From contig NZ_BAAAUX010000018.1 in NCBI RefSeq assembly GCF_039534165.1, forward strand, positions 9,808 to 73,807: DNA of 64,000 nucleotides, written 5' to 3'. The notes beneath the pieces were generated by a model, which saw only the letters and a program-made list of their open reading frames with translations, was not told the DNA's origin and searched no databases. The translations under genes and the position numbers were made by a program. Below, piece by piece: positions 50,163-59,439 of the stretch; positions within the stretch are counted from its first letter, which is position 1; the number at the start of each line of letters is the position of its first letter. This DNA is from Saccharopolyspora_D taberi. GTDB taxonomy: Bacteria; Actinomycetota; Actinomycetes; Mycobacteriales; Pseudonocardiaceae.

Positions 50163-53105
50163 ATGGATCGCGCACCGAGCTTCCAGGAGATCATCCGCGG
50201 CAAGCAGCGGGGTGACTTCGTGGGGCGGGAGCACCACCGCCACGCGTTCCGGGAGAACTTCCGGATGCCCGCCACGGACCGGAAGTTCGTGTTCTCGGTG
50301 CACGGCCAGGCCGGGATCGGCAAGACCTACCTGCTGCGGCAGCTGCGCGCGATCGCGCTGGAGGCCGAGGCGCTGGTCACCGCCACCGACGAGAACGAGC
50401 TCGACCTGGTCACCACGATGGTCGCGATCACCCGCCAGCTGGAGGCCCGGGGCGGCCGGTCCCGCCGGTTCACCCAGCGCTACGAGCAGTACCAGCGGCG
50501 GCAGGACGAACTGCTGATGGACCCCGAAGCGCCCTCGGCGGCCCGGGAACTGCTGACCTCGGCGACGGTGCGGATGACGGTCGGCGCGATGAAGGCGGTG
50601 CCCGGCCTCGGGCTGCTCGCCGAGGCGTTCACACCGGAGGACATCGCCGACCGGGTGGAGAAGGCGCGCGGTTTCCTGTCGCACAAGTTCAACAACCACG
50701 CCGACGTGCGGCTGGTGCTCTCGCCGGTGGAGGAGCTGACCCCGCTGCTGGTGGAGGACCTGCGGGAGCTGGCCCGGCACCGTCCGCTGGTGCTGATGTT
50801 CGACACCTTCGAGCGGACCTCGCAGGTGCTGGAGCAGTGGCTGCTGCGGATCTTCGGCGGCCACTACGGGGAACTGCCGTCGAACCTGACCTTCGTCTTC
50901 GTCGGGCAGCAGCCGCTGGACCGGAACCTGTGGGGCGAGTACTCGCTGGTCGTCGAGGACTGGCAGCTGGAGCCGTTCACCGAGGCCGAGGCGCGCAAGC
51001 TGCTGGAGCGCAGGGGAGTCCGCGACGACCGGGTGGCCGAGGTCGTCTTCGGCCTGTCCGGCGGACTTCCGCTGCTGGTCGCGATGCTCGCCGAACGCGG
51101 ACCGCGGGATCCGGACGAGATCGGCGATCCCAGCGGCAGCGCGGTGGAGCGATTCCTGAAGTGGGAGCCGGATCCCCAGCACCGCAAGGACGCGCTGCTC
51201 GGCGCGCTCCCGCGCACGCTCGACGAGGACGTGCTCGCCGTGCTGGTCGGGCAGGACCGCGCGGCCGAGGTGCTGGAACGGCTGCGGACGCTGCCGTTCG
51301 TCTCCGACGAGCACGGCAGGCCGCAGTACCACCAGGTCGTCCGCGAGCAGATGGTCCGGCTGCAGCGCACCCGATCGCCGCAGCGCTTCGCCGAGCGGCA
51401 CCAGGCGCTGGCCGAGCACTTCGGCTCCGTCGCGTCCAAAGTGGATCAGCCGTACTCCTGGACCGTCGACTGGGTGCGACCGACCAGTGAACAGCACTAC
51501 CACCTGCTCTGCGCGGATCCGTTCGGCGGCCGTGCCGAGGTGCTGGAGGGCGCGGCCGAGGCGGCCAGGCGCGGCATCGGGCTCGCCCGCCGGTGGGCGG
51601 AGGTGATCGCCGCGGCGGGGCGCGACACCGACGTCGGCGACCTCCGCCGGTGGGGCGCGCGGCTCGGCGAGCTGGTCAGCGACGACTCCTCGCTGACCCG
51701 GTTCGCGAGCCTGATCGTCAACGAGGGCGGGCTGAAGGGCGACCGGCGGGTCACGGCGCTGCTGGCACGGGCGATCTGCCACATCGACGACGACGAACCC
51801 GACTCCGCGCTGGCGGACCTGGAAGCGGCGCTGGAGATCCGGCCGGACTCGGTCCCGTGCCGTTCGTGGCGCGGGACCGTGCACCGCATGCGGGGCGATT
51901 TCGCCGCGTCGATCGCGGACCTCACCTTCGCGCTGGAAGCCGAACCGGACCGGGACTTCGACCTGGCCGAGCGTGGGGTCAGCCGCCTGAGCAACGGCGA
52001 CCTGGACGGGGCGCTGGCCGACCTTTCCGGTGCGCTGGAACGCGATCCGGAGAACACGTGGGCGATCTCGGCGCTCTGCTCGGTCCAGCGCAGCCGGGGC
52101 GAGCAGCAGGTCGCGCTCGAACTGATCGACCGCGCCATCGCGCAGGAACCCGACGACGCGTTCCTGCACGTCAAGCGCGGCTGGATCATCTCGGAGCAGG
52201 GCGATGCGCAGGGGGCGCTGGCGTGCTACGACCGCGCGATCGAGCTTGATCCCGAATTCGCCGAAGGCTGGTTGTGGCGCGGGGTCGAGCACAAGCGGAT
52301 TGAGGCGCGGGAGAAGGCGCTGAGCGATCTCGGCCGGGCGCTCGAACTCGATCCGCGGCAGTCCTACGGCTACAGCCAGCGCGCCCACATCTGGCGGAGC
52401 GCGGGCGAATCCGGCAAGGCGATGGCCGATCTCGACGAGGCGATCCGGCTGGATCCCACCGACGACTGGGCGCTGTGCCGCCGCGCGGACCTGTGGCAGG
52501 AGCGCTGCGAGTGGGAGCGGGCCCGAGCCGATCTCGACGAGGCCATCAGGCTGGATCCCGAGTTCGCCGACTACTACTACCGCCGCACTCTGGTCCACCT
52601 CATGCTCGACGACCCCGCGCCCGCGCTGGCCGATGCGACCCGGGTCTGCGAGCTCGAACCGGAGGACCCGTACCACCACTTCGTGCTGGCCGACGCGATG
52701 TTCGCGGCGGGCGACCTCGACGGCGCGCTCGCACAGCTGGAGAATCCGATTTGCCTGGAGCACGACTCGGCCTGGCACCACCACGTCCGCGGGCTCGTGC
52801 GGCGCGCCAGGGGAGACGACGCGGACGTCGAGCCGTGCCTGCGCCTGGCGCTGGAGGCGGCGCGACGGGAATGCGCCGACCGGCCGGAGGAGGTCTGGCT
52901 CCAGACCAACCTGGTGGTGATCCACCTGGCCCTGGGCGAGTACGACGAAGCCCTCGGCCAGGCCCAGCGGGTGTTCCAGCAGCCCGTTCCGCTCCAGGCC
53001 CGCGCCGATTTCCGCCGCGATCTGCACCAGCTCCGCCGGGTGATGCCCGAGCACGCCGAGCGGATCGACGCGATCCTCGCTTGGCCGGGCGTGAGCGTTT
53101 CGTGA
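50163..53105 (+). CDS. STAND ATPase with C-terminal TPR repeats
   Basis: A 980-residue signalling ATPase with P-loop HGQAGIGKTYLL at about 47-58, Walker B PLVLMFDTFER near 220, and GLSGGLPLLVAML in the helical lid. Residues about 520-950 are ten or more tetratricopeptide repeats with the regular pattern ALADLEAALEIRPDS, ALACYDRAIELDPEF, AMADLDEAIRLDPTD. There is no recognisable N-terminal effector, as the ATPase begins near residue 18. The architecture fits a sensor that oligomerises on ligand binding, in regulation or phage defence. Neighbour genes give no further clue. Confidence 0.83.
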   Translation: MDRAPSFQEIIRGKQRGDFVGREHHRHAFRENFRMPATDRKFVFSVHGQAGIGKTYLLRQLRAIALEAEALVTATDENELDLVTTMVAITRQLEARGGRSRRFTQRYEQYQRRQDELLMDPEAPSAARELLTSATVRMTVGAMKAVPGLGLLAEAFTPEDIADRVEKARGFLSHKFNNHADVRLVLSPVEELTPLLVEDLRELARHRPLVLMFDTFERTSQVLEQWLLRIFGGHYGELPSNLTFVFVGQQPLDRNLWGEYSLVVEDWQLEPFTEAEARKLLERRGVRDDRVAEVVFGLSGGLPLLVAMLAERGPRDPDEIGDPSGSAVERFLKWEPDPQHRKDALLGALPRTLDEDVLAVLVGQDRAAEVLERLRTLPFVSDEHGRPQYHQVVREQMVRLQRTRSPQRFAERHQALAEHFGSVASKVDQPYSWTVDWVRPTSEQHYHLLCADPFGGRAEVLEGAAEAARRGIGLARRWAEVIAAAGRDTDVGDLRRWGARLGELVSDDSSLTRFASLIVNEGGLKGDRRVTALLARAICHIDDDEPDSALADLEAALEIRPDSVPCRSWRGTVHRMRGDFAASIADLTFALEAEPDRDFDLAERGVSRLSNGDLDGALADLSGALERDPENTWAISALCSVQRSRGEQQVALELIDRAIAQEPDDAFLHVKRGWIISEQGDAQGALACYDRAIELDPEFAEGWLWRGVEHKRIEAREKALSDLGRALELDPRQSYGYSQRAHIWRSAGESGKAMADLDEAIRLDPTDDWALCRRADLWQERCEWERARADLDEAIRLDPEFADYYYRRTLVHLMLDDPAPALADATRVCELEPEDPYHHFVLADAMFAAGDLDGALAQLENPICLEHDSAWHHHVRGLVRRARGDDADVEPCLRLALEAARRECADRPEEVWLQTNLVVIHLALGEYDEALGQAQRVFQQPVPLQARADFRRDLHQLRRVMPEHAERIDAILAWPGVSVS

Positions 53106-53245
53106 TGCGAAGCCGGAAGAATCCCCTCGGCCGGGCTGGATCTCGACCGAACTCCCGCTGATCTTCGACGCCTCCTATGCGGACCGGCTCGCGCGGGCGC
53201 CTGGTGCGTGACCTCGGTGATCTGGCCACCACCCGGCGATCGCGT

Positions 53246-53274
53246 TTGATTGATGTTGCATCCTCGTGCATAAT
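53246..53274 (+). promoter_or_regulatory. argC promoter with candidate ARG box
   Basis: TTGATT (53246-53251), 17 bases, then CATAAT (53269-53274) is a near-consensus promoter. Initiation seven or eight bases later falls at about 53281-53282, the A of the argC ATG, so the mRNA is probably leaderless. TTGCAT (53256-53261) and TGCAT (53267-53271), the latter inside the -10 region, form a dyad similar to ArgR ARG boxes. ArgR is encoded in the same operon. Confidence 0.65.
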
Positions 53275-53281
53275 CATCCGC

Positions 53282-54301
53282 ATGGTTCGGGTTGCTGTGG
53301 CGGGTGCCAGCGGCTACGCGGGCGGGGAACTTCTCCGCCTGCTGCTCTCGCACCCAGACGTCGAGATCGGTGCGCTGACCGCGGGCGGGAACGCGGGCAG
53401 CAGGCTGGGTGCGCAGCACCCGAACCTGCTGCCGCTGGCCGACCGCGTGCTGGGCGAGACCACGGTCGCCGAGCTCAGCGGGCACGACGTGGTCTTCCTG
53501 GCGCTGCCGCACGGCCACTCCGCGGAGATCGCCGCCGAGCTCGGCGACGACGCGGTGGTCATCGACTGCGGCGCCGACCACCGGCTCAACGACCCCACCG
53601 ACTGGGCCCGCTGGTACGGCGGCGAACATCCGGGCACCTGGCCCTACGGCATCCCGGAGCTGCCCGGCGCCCGCGCCCGGCTCACCGGCGCCAAGCGCGT
53701 CGCCGTGCCCGGCTGCTTCCCGACGGTGTCCTCGCTGGCGCTCGTCCCCGCGCTCGCCGCGGGCCTGGTCGAGCCGGAAGCGGTCGTCGTCGCGGTCACC
53801 GGCACCTCCGGCGCGGGCCGCGCGCTCAAACCGCACCTGCTCTCCGCCGAGGTCATGGGCTCGGCCAGCGTCTACGGCGTGGGCGGCGCGCACCGGCACA
53901 CCCCGGAGCTGGTCCAGAACCTGTCCGCCGCCGCGGGCGAACCGGTGAAGGTCTCCTTCACCCCGGTCCTCGCGCCGATGGCGCGCGGGATCCTCGCCAC
54001 GTGCAGCGCCCCGCTGCGCGGCGACGCCGACGCGGTCCGCAAGGCCTACCTCGACGCCTACGCCGACGAGCCGTTCGTGCACGTGCTGCCCGAGGGTTCC
54101 TGGCCGCAGACCTCCGCCACGCTCGGCGCCAACACCGTGCACCTCCAGGTGACCGTGGACGCCGACGCCGGGCGGGTGGTCGCGGTCGGCGCCGTCGACA
54201 ACCTGACCAAGGGCACCGCCGGCGGCGCGGTGCAGTGCATGAACCTCGCCGTGGGCCTGCCCGAGACCGCGGGCCTGCCGCTGGTGGGAGTGGCGCCGTG
54301 A
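53282..54301 (+). CDS. argC: N-acetyl-gamma-glutamyl-phosphate reductase
   Basis: A 339-residue NADPH-dependent reductase, third step of arginine synthesis. NADP-binding GASGYAGGELLRLL and active-site Cys in VAVPGCFPTVSSLAL are present; the C-terminus has the family's DNLTKGTAGGAVQCMN. It is the first gene of the arginine operon, and its GTGA end overlaps the next gene. Confidence 0.97.
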   Translation: MVRVAVAGASGYAGGELLRLLLSHPDVEIGALTAGGNAGSRLGAQHPNLLPLADRVLGETTVAELSGHDVVFLALPHGHSAEIAAELGDDAVVIDCGADHRLNDPTDWARWYGGEHPGTWPYGIPELPGARARLTGAKRVAVPGCFPTVSSLALVPALAAGLVEPEAVVVAVTGTSGAGRALKPHLLSAEVMGSASVYGVGGAHRHTPELVQNLSAAAGEPVKVSFTPVLAPMARGILATCSAPLRGDADAVRKAYLDAYADEPFVHVLPEGSWPQTSATLGANTVHLQVTVDADAGRVVAVGAVDNLTKGTAGGAVQCMNLAVGLPETAGLPLVGVAP

Positions 54302-54708
54302 CCGGGTTCGCGCTGCGTCTGCACGCCGAACCGCTCGCGGTCGGCCTGGTCCCGGCGCACGTCAACATCGCCCTCACCGGCGGCACCGCGCCGATCCACG
54401 GCAGCCTGACGACCGCGGCGGGCCGGACGATCGTGTTCCCGCACCGCCTGGCCGACGAGGCCGGCCCGGACGTCCTGGTCGAGGGGCCGTTCCGGGCGCT
54501 GGAGGTCGAGGGCCCGCTCGGGTTCTCCCTGACCGGCGTGCTGACCAGCCTGCTGGTCCCGCTGGCCGAGGCCGACGTCAGCGTCTTCACCCTGTCGACC
54601 TTCGACACCGACTGGATTCTCGTCCCGGCCGATGCCGCCGGCGCCGCGGAGGCGGCGCTGACCGCCGCCGGGCACACCGTCCGGGCCGCGGACCCCGAAG
54701 GGGCCTGA
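54298..54708 (+). CDS. ACT-domain protein within the arginine operon
   Basis: A 136-residue protein with two ACT-like halves, resembling aspartate-kinase/CASTOR-type ACT proteins (FRALEVEGPLGFSLTGVLTSL; VSVFTLSTFDTDWILVPA). Such proteins bind amino acids allosterically. Start GTG overlaps the argC stop, so it is co-translated with argC. Placed between argC and argJ, it could be an arginine or pathway-intermediate sensor; the ligand is not known. Confidence 0.85.
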   Translation: MTGFALRLHAEPLAVGLVPAHVNIALTGGTAPIHGSLTTAAGRTIVFPHRLADEAGPDVLVEGPFRALEVEGPLGFSLTGVLTSLLVPLAEADVSVFTLSTFDTDWILVPADAAGAAEAALTAAGHTVRAADPEGA

Positions 54709-54766
54709 TGAGCCGCGCTTGTTCACCGGCCCGCCGGGGCCGGGACCCGCGAGATGAGGAGCAGCG

Positions 54767-55924
54767 ATGAGCGTGACCGGACCCGCCGGTTTCCGGGCGG
54801 CCGGGGTGGCCGCCGGGATCAAGGCCAGCGGTGACCGCGACCTGGCCCTGGTCGTCAACGACGGACCGGGCCAGGCGGCCGCCGGGGTGTTCACCACCAA
54901 CAAGGTCAAGGCAGCGCCGGTGCTGTGGTCCCGGCAGGTCCTCCAGGAGCGCCGCCTGCGCGCGGTCGTGCTCAACTCCGGTGGCGCCAACGCCTGCACC
55001 GGCCCGGAGGGCTTCCAGGACACCCACGCCACCGCCGAGAAGGTCGCCGAGGTGCTGGGCACCGGCGCGATCGAGGTCGCGGTCTGCTCCACCGGCCTGA
55101 TCGGCGAGCGGCTGCCGATGGACGCGGTGCGCTCCGGCGTCGACGCGGCCGCGCGGGCGCTCGACGGCTCCGAGCAGGCAGCCACCGACGCCGCGCACGC
55201 GGTCCTGACCACCGACACCAAGGCCAAGCAGGCGACCGGGCAGGGCGAGGGCTGGTCCATCGGCGGCTTCGTCAAGGGCGCCGGGATGCTCGCGCCGAAC
55301 CTGGCGACCATGCTCAGCGTGCTGACCACCGACGCGGTCATCGACGGCGAGAACCTGGACAAGGCCCTGCGCGCGGCCACCCGCGTCACCTTCGACCGCC
55401 TCGACGTCGACGGCGGCACCTCCACCAACGACACCGTGCTGGTGCTGGCCTCCGGGGCCTCCGGCGTCGAACCCTCGCTGGCGGAGTTCACCGCCCTGCT
55501 GACCTCGGTCAGCCAGGACCTGGTCCGCCAGCTGCAGGCCGACGCCGAAGGCGCGACCAAGGCGATCGACATCACCGTGCGCGGCGCCGCCAGCGAGGCC
55601 GACGCCGTCCACATCGGACGGATCATCGCGGAGGACAACCTGGTCAAGACCGCGCTGTTCGGCTCCGATCCGAACTGGGGCCGGATCGCCATGGCGCTGG
55701 GCCGGGCCGAGGCCGAGATCGACGTCGACAAGCTGGAGATCGCCACCAACGGCGTCACCCTGTTCGCCGGCGGGACGAAGGCCCGCGACCGCGCCGAGGC
55801 CGACCTGTCCGGCCGCGACATCGAGATCGTCGTGGACCTGCACCTCGGCGAGCACGAGGCGACCATCCTGACCACCGACCTGTCCCACGGCTACGTCGAA
55901 GAGAACAGCGCGTACTCCTCATGA
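54767..55924 (+). CDS. argJ: Bifunctional ornithine acetyltransferase/N-acetylglutamate synthase
   Basis: A 385-residue self-processing enzyme that recycles the acetyl group from N-acetylornithine to glutamate. The autocleavage site is the Thr in GMLAPNLATMLS, splitting the protein into alpha and beta chains. The C-terminal LFGSDPNWGRI is conserved. ATG 54767 is preceded by GAGGAGCAG. It overlaps argB by four bases (ATGA). Confidence 0.97.
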   Translation: MSVTGPAGFRAAGVAAGIKASGDRDLALVVNDGPGQAAAGVFTTNKVKAAPVLWSRQVLQERRLRAVVLNSGGANACTGPEGFQDTHATAEKVAEVLGTGAIEVAVCSTGLIGERLPMDAVRSGVDAAARALDGSEQAATDAAHAVLTTDTKAKQATGQGEGWSIGGFVKGAGMLAPNLATMLSVLTTDAVIDGENLDKALRAATRVTFDRLDVDGGTSTNDTVLVLASGASGVEPSLAEFTALLTSVSQDLVRQLQADAEGATKAIDITVRGAASEADAVHIGRIIAEDNLVKTALFGSDPNWGRIAMALGRAEAEIDVDKLEIATNGVTLFAGGTKARDRAEADLSGRDIEIVVDLHLGEHEATILTTDLSHGYVEENSAYSS

Positions 55925-56826
55925 ACCCGGTAGAAGACCGGCTGGCCACCGCAGCCGAGAAGGCGGGCGTCCTGATCGAGGCGCTGCCGTGGCTCCAGCG
56001 CTTCCACGGCGCGACCGTGGTCGTCAAGTACGGCGGCAACGCCATGATCGACGACGAGCTCAAGGCCGCCTTCGCCCAGGACATGGTGTTCCTGCGGCTG
56101 GCGGGCCTGCACCCGGTCGTCGTGCACGGCGGCGGGCCGCAGATCACCGCCATGCTCGACCGGCTCGGCATGACCGGCGAGTTCCGCGGCGGGCTGCGGG
56201 TGACCTCCCCGGAGACCATGGACGTGGTGCGGATGGTCCTGGTCGGCCAGGTCGGCCGCGAGCTCGTCGGCCTGATCAACAAGCACGGCCCGTACGCGGT
56301 CGGCATGTCCGGCGAGGACGCCCAGCTGTTCACCGCCGAGCGCCGCACCGCCACGGTCGACGGCGAACCGGTCGACATCGGCCTGGTGGGCGACGTGGTG
56401 GCGGTCAACCCGGACGCGGTGCTCGACCTGATCAACGCCGGGCGCATCCCGGTCGTGTCGACCGTCGCCCCGGACGCCGACGGCGTGGTGCACAACGTCA
56501 ACGCCGACACCGCCGCGGGCGCGCTCGCGGTCGCGCTCGGCGCGGAGAAGCTGGTCGTGCTCACCGACGTCGAGGGCCTGTACACGAACTGGCCGGACAG
56601 GTCCTCGCTGGTGTCCAGAGTGGACACCGACCGGCTGGCCGAACTGCTGCCGGGGCTGGCGTCCGGGATGGTCCCGAAGATGGAGGCGTGCCTGCGCGCG
56701 GTGCGCGGCGGCGTGCCCCGCGCGCACGTCATCGACGGGCGGCTCGCGCACTCGGTACTGCTGGAAGTGTTCACAAGCGCGGGCGTCGGCACCATGGTGC
56801 TGCCCGCCGGGACGGGGGAGAAGTGA
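55921..56826 (+). CDS. argB: Acetylglutamate kinase
   Basis: A 301-residue amino-acid kinase, second step of the pathway and the usual target of arginine feedback. Motifs: VVVKYGGNAM, VVHGGGPQI, NVNADTAAGALAVALGAEKLV and VPKMEACLRAV. It has the extended N-terminal helix typical of arginine-sensitive hexameric enzymes. Its stop shares one base with the argD start. Confidence 0.97.
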   Translation: MNPVEDRLATAAEKAGVLIEALPWLQRFHGATVVVKYGGNAMIDDELKAAFAQDMVFLRLAGLHPVVVHGGGPQITAMLDRLGMTGEFRGGLRVTSPETMDVVRMVLVGQVGRELVGLINKHGPYAVGMSGEDAQLFTAERRTATVDGEPVDIGLVGDVVAVNPDAVLDLINAGRIPVVSTVAPDADGVVHNVNADTAAGALAVALGAEKLVVLTDVEGLYTNWPDRSSLVSRVDTDRLAELLPGLASGMVPKMEACLRAVRGGVPRAHVIDGRLAHSVLLEVFTSAGVGTMVLPAGTGEK

Positions 56827-58004
56827 TGAGCGGCAACGCCGAAGGCGGCAAGCGCTGGCAGGCGTCCATGATGGACAACTACGGCACCCCGAAGCTGACC
56901 CTGGTCAGCGGCTCGGGCGCCGAGGTCACCGACGCCGACGGCCGCACCTACCTCGACCTGGTCGGCGGCATCGCGGTCAACGCGCTCGGCCACTGCCACC
57001 CGGCCGTGGTCTCGGCCGTCACCGAGCAGGCCACCACCCTGGGCCACGTCTCCAACTTCTACGCCCACGACCCCGGCCTGCGGCTGGCCGAACGGCTGCT
57101 CGACCTGGTCGGCTCGGCGGGCCGGGTGCTGTTCTGCAACTCCGGCGCGGAGGCCAACGAGGCCGCCTTCAAGATCGCCCGGCTGACCGGCCGCCCGAAG
57201 ATCGTGGCCACCGACGGCGGTTTCCACGGCCGCACCATGGGCGCCCTGGCGCTGACCGGCCAGCCCGCCAAGCAGGCCCCGTTCGCGCCGCTGCCCCCGG
57301 GCGTCGAGCACGTGCCCTACGGCGACGTCGCGGCCCTGGAGTCGGTGGTCGACGACAACACCGCGGCCGTCGTGCTCGAACCGATCCAGGGCGAGAACGG
57401 CGTGGTCGTCCCGCCCGGCGGCTACCTGCGCGCGGCGCGGGAGATCGCCACCCGCAACGGCGCGCTGCTGGTCCTCGACGAGGTGCAGACCGGCATCGGA
57501 CGCACCGGATCGTGGTTCGCCTTCCAGCGCACGGGCATCACCCCGGACGTGATCACGCTGGCCAAGGGCCTCGGCGGCGGCCTGCCGATCGGCGCCTGCA
57601 TCGGCATCGGCGCGGCGGGCGACCTGCTGCACCCCGGCCAGCACGGCACCACCTTCGGCGGCAACCCGATCGTCTGCGCCGCCGCGCTCGCGGTGCTGCG
57701 CACCATCGACGAGGAGGGGCTGCTCGCCCACGTCGACCGGATCGGCGCGGAGCTCATCGCCGGGATCCGCGCGCTGAACCACCCGCTGGTCCGCGAGGTC
57801 CGCGGCGAGGGCCTGCTGATCGGCGTCGGGCTGGCCGAACCGGTCGCCGCAGGCGTGGCCGCCGCCGCGCTCGGCGCCGGCTACCTCGTCAACGCCGTCA
57901 AACCGGACGCGCTGCGGCTGTGCCCGCCGCTGGTGATCCGGCCCGACCAGGTCCAGCGCCTGCTGTCCGACCTGCCCGCCCTGCTTTCCGAGGGGACCAA
58001 CTGA
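56826..58004 (+). CDS. argD: Acetylornithine aminotransferase
   Basis: A 392-residue class III PLP aminotransferase. The PLP Lys is in ITLAKGLGGGLPIGA; other motifs are FCNSGAEANEAAFKIAR, VLDEVQTGIGRTG and GTTFGGNP. Fourth step of the pathway. One-base overlaps tie it to argB and argF. Confidence 0.97.
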   Translation: MSGNAEGGKRWQASMMDNYGTPKLTLVSGSGAEVTDADGRTYLDLVGGIAVNALGHCHPAVVSAVTEQATTLGHVSNFYAHDPGLRLAERLLDLVGSAGRVLFCNSGAEANEAAFKIARLTGRPKIVATDGGFHGRTMGALALTGQPAKQAPFAPLPPGVEHVPYGDVAALESVVDDNTAAVVLEPIQGENGVVVPPGGYLRAAREIATRNGALLVLDEVQTGIGRTGSWFAFQRTGITPDVITLAKGLGGGLPIGACIGIGAAGDLLHPGQHGTTFGGNPIVCAAALAVLRTIDEEGLLAHVDRIGAELIAGIRALNHPLVREVRGEGLLIGVGLAEPVAAGVAAAALGAGYLVNAVKPDALRLCPPLVIRPDQVQRLLSDLPALLSEGTN

Positions 58005-58927
58005 TGCTGCGGCACTTCCTCCGCGACGACGACCTCAGCCCGGCCGAACAGGCCGAGATCCTCGATCTCGCCGACCGGCTCAAGACCGACCCGCTGGGCT
58101 CGGACGTGCTGGCGGGCCAGTCCGTCGCGGTGATCTTCGAGAAGAACTCCACCCGCACCCGGATGTCGTTCGAGGTCGGCATCCACCAGCTCGGCGGCCA
58201 GCCGCTGGTCGTCGACGGGCGCATGATGCAGCTCGGCCGCGAGGAGACCATCGAGGACACCTCCCGCGTGCTGTCCCGCTACGCCCACGCCGTGGTGTGG
58301 CGGACCTTCGCCCAGGCCCGCATCGACGCGATGGCCTCGGCCTCGTCGGTGCCGGTGGTCAACGCGCTCACCGACGAGTTCCACCCCTGCCAGGTCCTCG
58401 CCGACCTGCAGACGATCCGCGAGCGGCACGGCAGGCTCGCCGGGCTCACCCTGACCTACCTCGGCGACGGCGCCAACAACATGGCGCACTCGCTGCTGGT
58501 CGGCGGTGCCACCGCCGGGCTGCACGTCCGCGTCGGCGCCCCGGCCGGGTTCGCGCCGCTGCCCTGGGTGCTGGACGCGGCGCGGAAGCGGGCCGCCGAG
58601 ACCGGCGGGTCGGTGGAGCTGTTCGACCAGCCGCAGGCGTCGGTCGAAGGCGCCGACGTGCTGGTCACCGACTCCTGGACCTCGATGGGCCAGGAGAACG
58701 ACGGCAAGGACCGGGTCAGCCCGTTCCGCCCGTTCCAGATCAACGCCGGACTGCTCGCCGCGACCGGCAACACCGACGTCACCGTCCTGCACTGCCTGCC
58801 CGCGCACCGCGGCTGGGAGATCACCGACGAGGTGCTCGACGGCCCGGCCAGCGCGGTGTTCGACGAGGCCGAGAACCGCCTGCACGCGCAGAAGGCGCTG
58901 CTGTCCTGGCTGCTGGGGAAGCGATGA
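58004..58927 (+). CDS. argF: Ornithine carbamoyltransferase
   Basis: A 307-residue transferase. Carbamoyl-phosphate binding: EKNSTRTRMSFEVG; ornithine loop: DSWTSMGQE; and HCLPAHRGWEI. Converts ornithine to citrulline. It overlaps argR by four bases. Confidence 0.97.
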   Translation: MLRHFLRDDDLSPAEQAEILDLADRLKTDPLGSDVLAGQSVAVIFEKNSTRTRMSFEVGIHQLGGQPLVVDGRMMQLGREETIEDTSRVLSRYAHAVVWRTFAQARIDAMASASSVPVVNALTDEFHPCQVLADLQTIRERHGRLAGLTLTYLGDGANNMAHSLLVGGATAGLHVRVGAPAGFAPLPWVLDAARKRAAETGGSVELFDQPQASVEGADVLVTDSWTSMGQENDGKDRVSPFRPFQINAGLLAATGNTDVTVLHCLPAHRGWEITDEVLDGPASAVFDEAENRLHAQKALLSWLLGKR

Positions 58928-59439
58928 CCACCCGGGTCGCGCGGCAGGCGCGCATCGTCGAGCTGGTGTCCTCGATGGGCATCCGCAGCCAGACCGAGCT
59001 GGCCAAGCTCCTCGCCGGCGACGGCATCGAGGTCACCCAGGCCACGCTGTCCCGGGACCTCGACGAGCTCGGCGCGGTCAAGCTGCGCGGCCCGGACGGC
59101 GGCGCCGCCGTCTACGTCATCCCCGAGGACGGCAGCCCGGTCCGCGGCGTGCAGGGCGGCACCTCCCGGCTGAGCAGGCTGCTCGGCGAGCTGCTGGTCA
59201 GCGCCGACGGCTCCGGGAACCTGACCGTCCTGCGCACCCCGCCGGGCGCGGCGCAGTTCCTGGCCAGCGCGATCGACCGGTCGGCGCTGCTGGAGGTGGT
59301 CGGGTCCATCGCCGGCGACGACACCGTCATGGTCATCGCCCGGGAACCGCTGACCGGCCTCGACCTCGCCCAGCGCTTCACCGCGATGGCGGCGGGGGAG
59401 CGGCAGGAGGAGCAGAACGGGGAACAGGACGTTGGCTGA
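58924..59439 (+). CDS. argR: Arginine repressor
   Basis: A 171-residue repressor with N-terminal winged helix (SQTELAKLLAGDGIEVTQAT, SRDLDELGAVKL) and C-terminal arginine-binding hexamerisation domain (IAGDDTVMVIAREP). It probably acts on the operator before argC and thus regulates its own operon. Its 3' end overlaps the next reading frame by eight bases. Confidence 0.96.
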   Translation: MTTRVARQARIVELVSSMGIRSQTELAKLLAGDGIEVTQATLSRDLDELGAVKLRGPDGGAAVYVIPEDGSPVRGVQGGTSRLSRLLGELLVSADGSGNLTVLRTPPGAAQFLASAIDRSALLEVVGSIAGDDTVMVIAREPLTGLDLAQRFTAMAAGERQEEQNGEQDVG

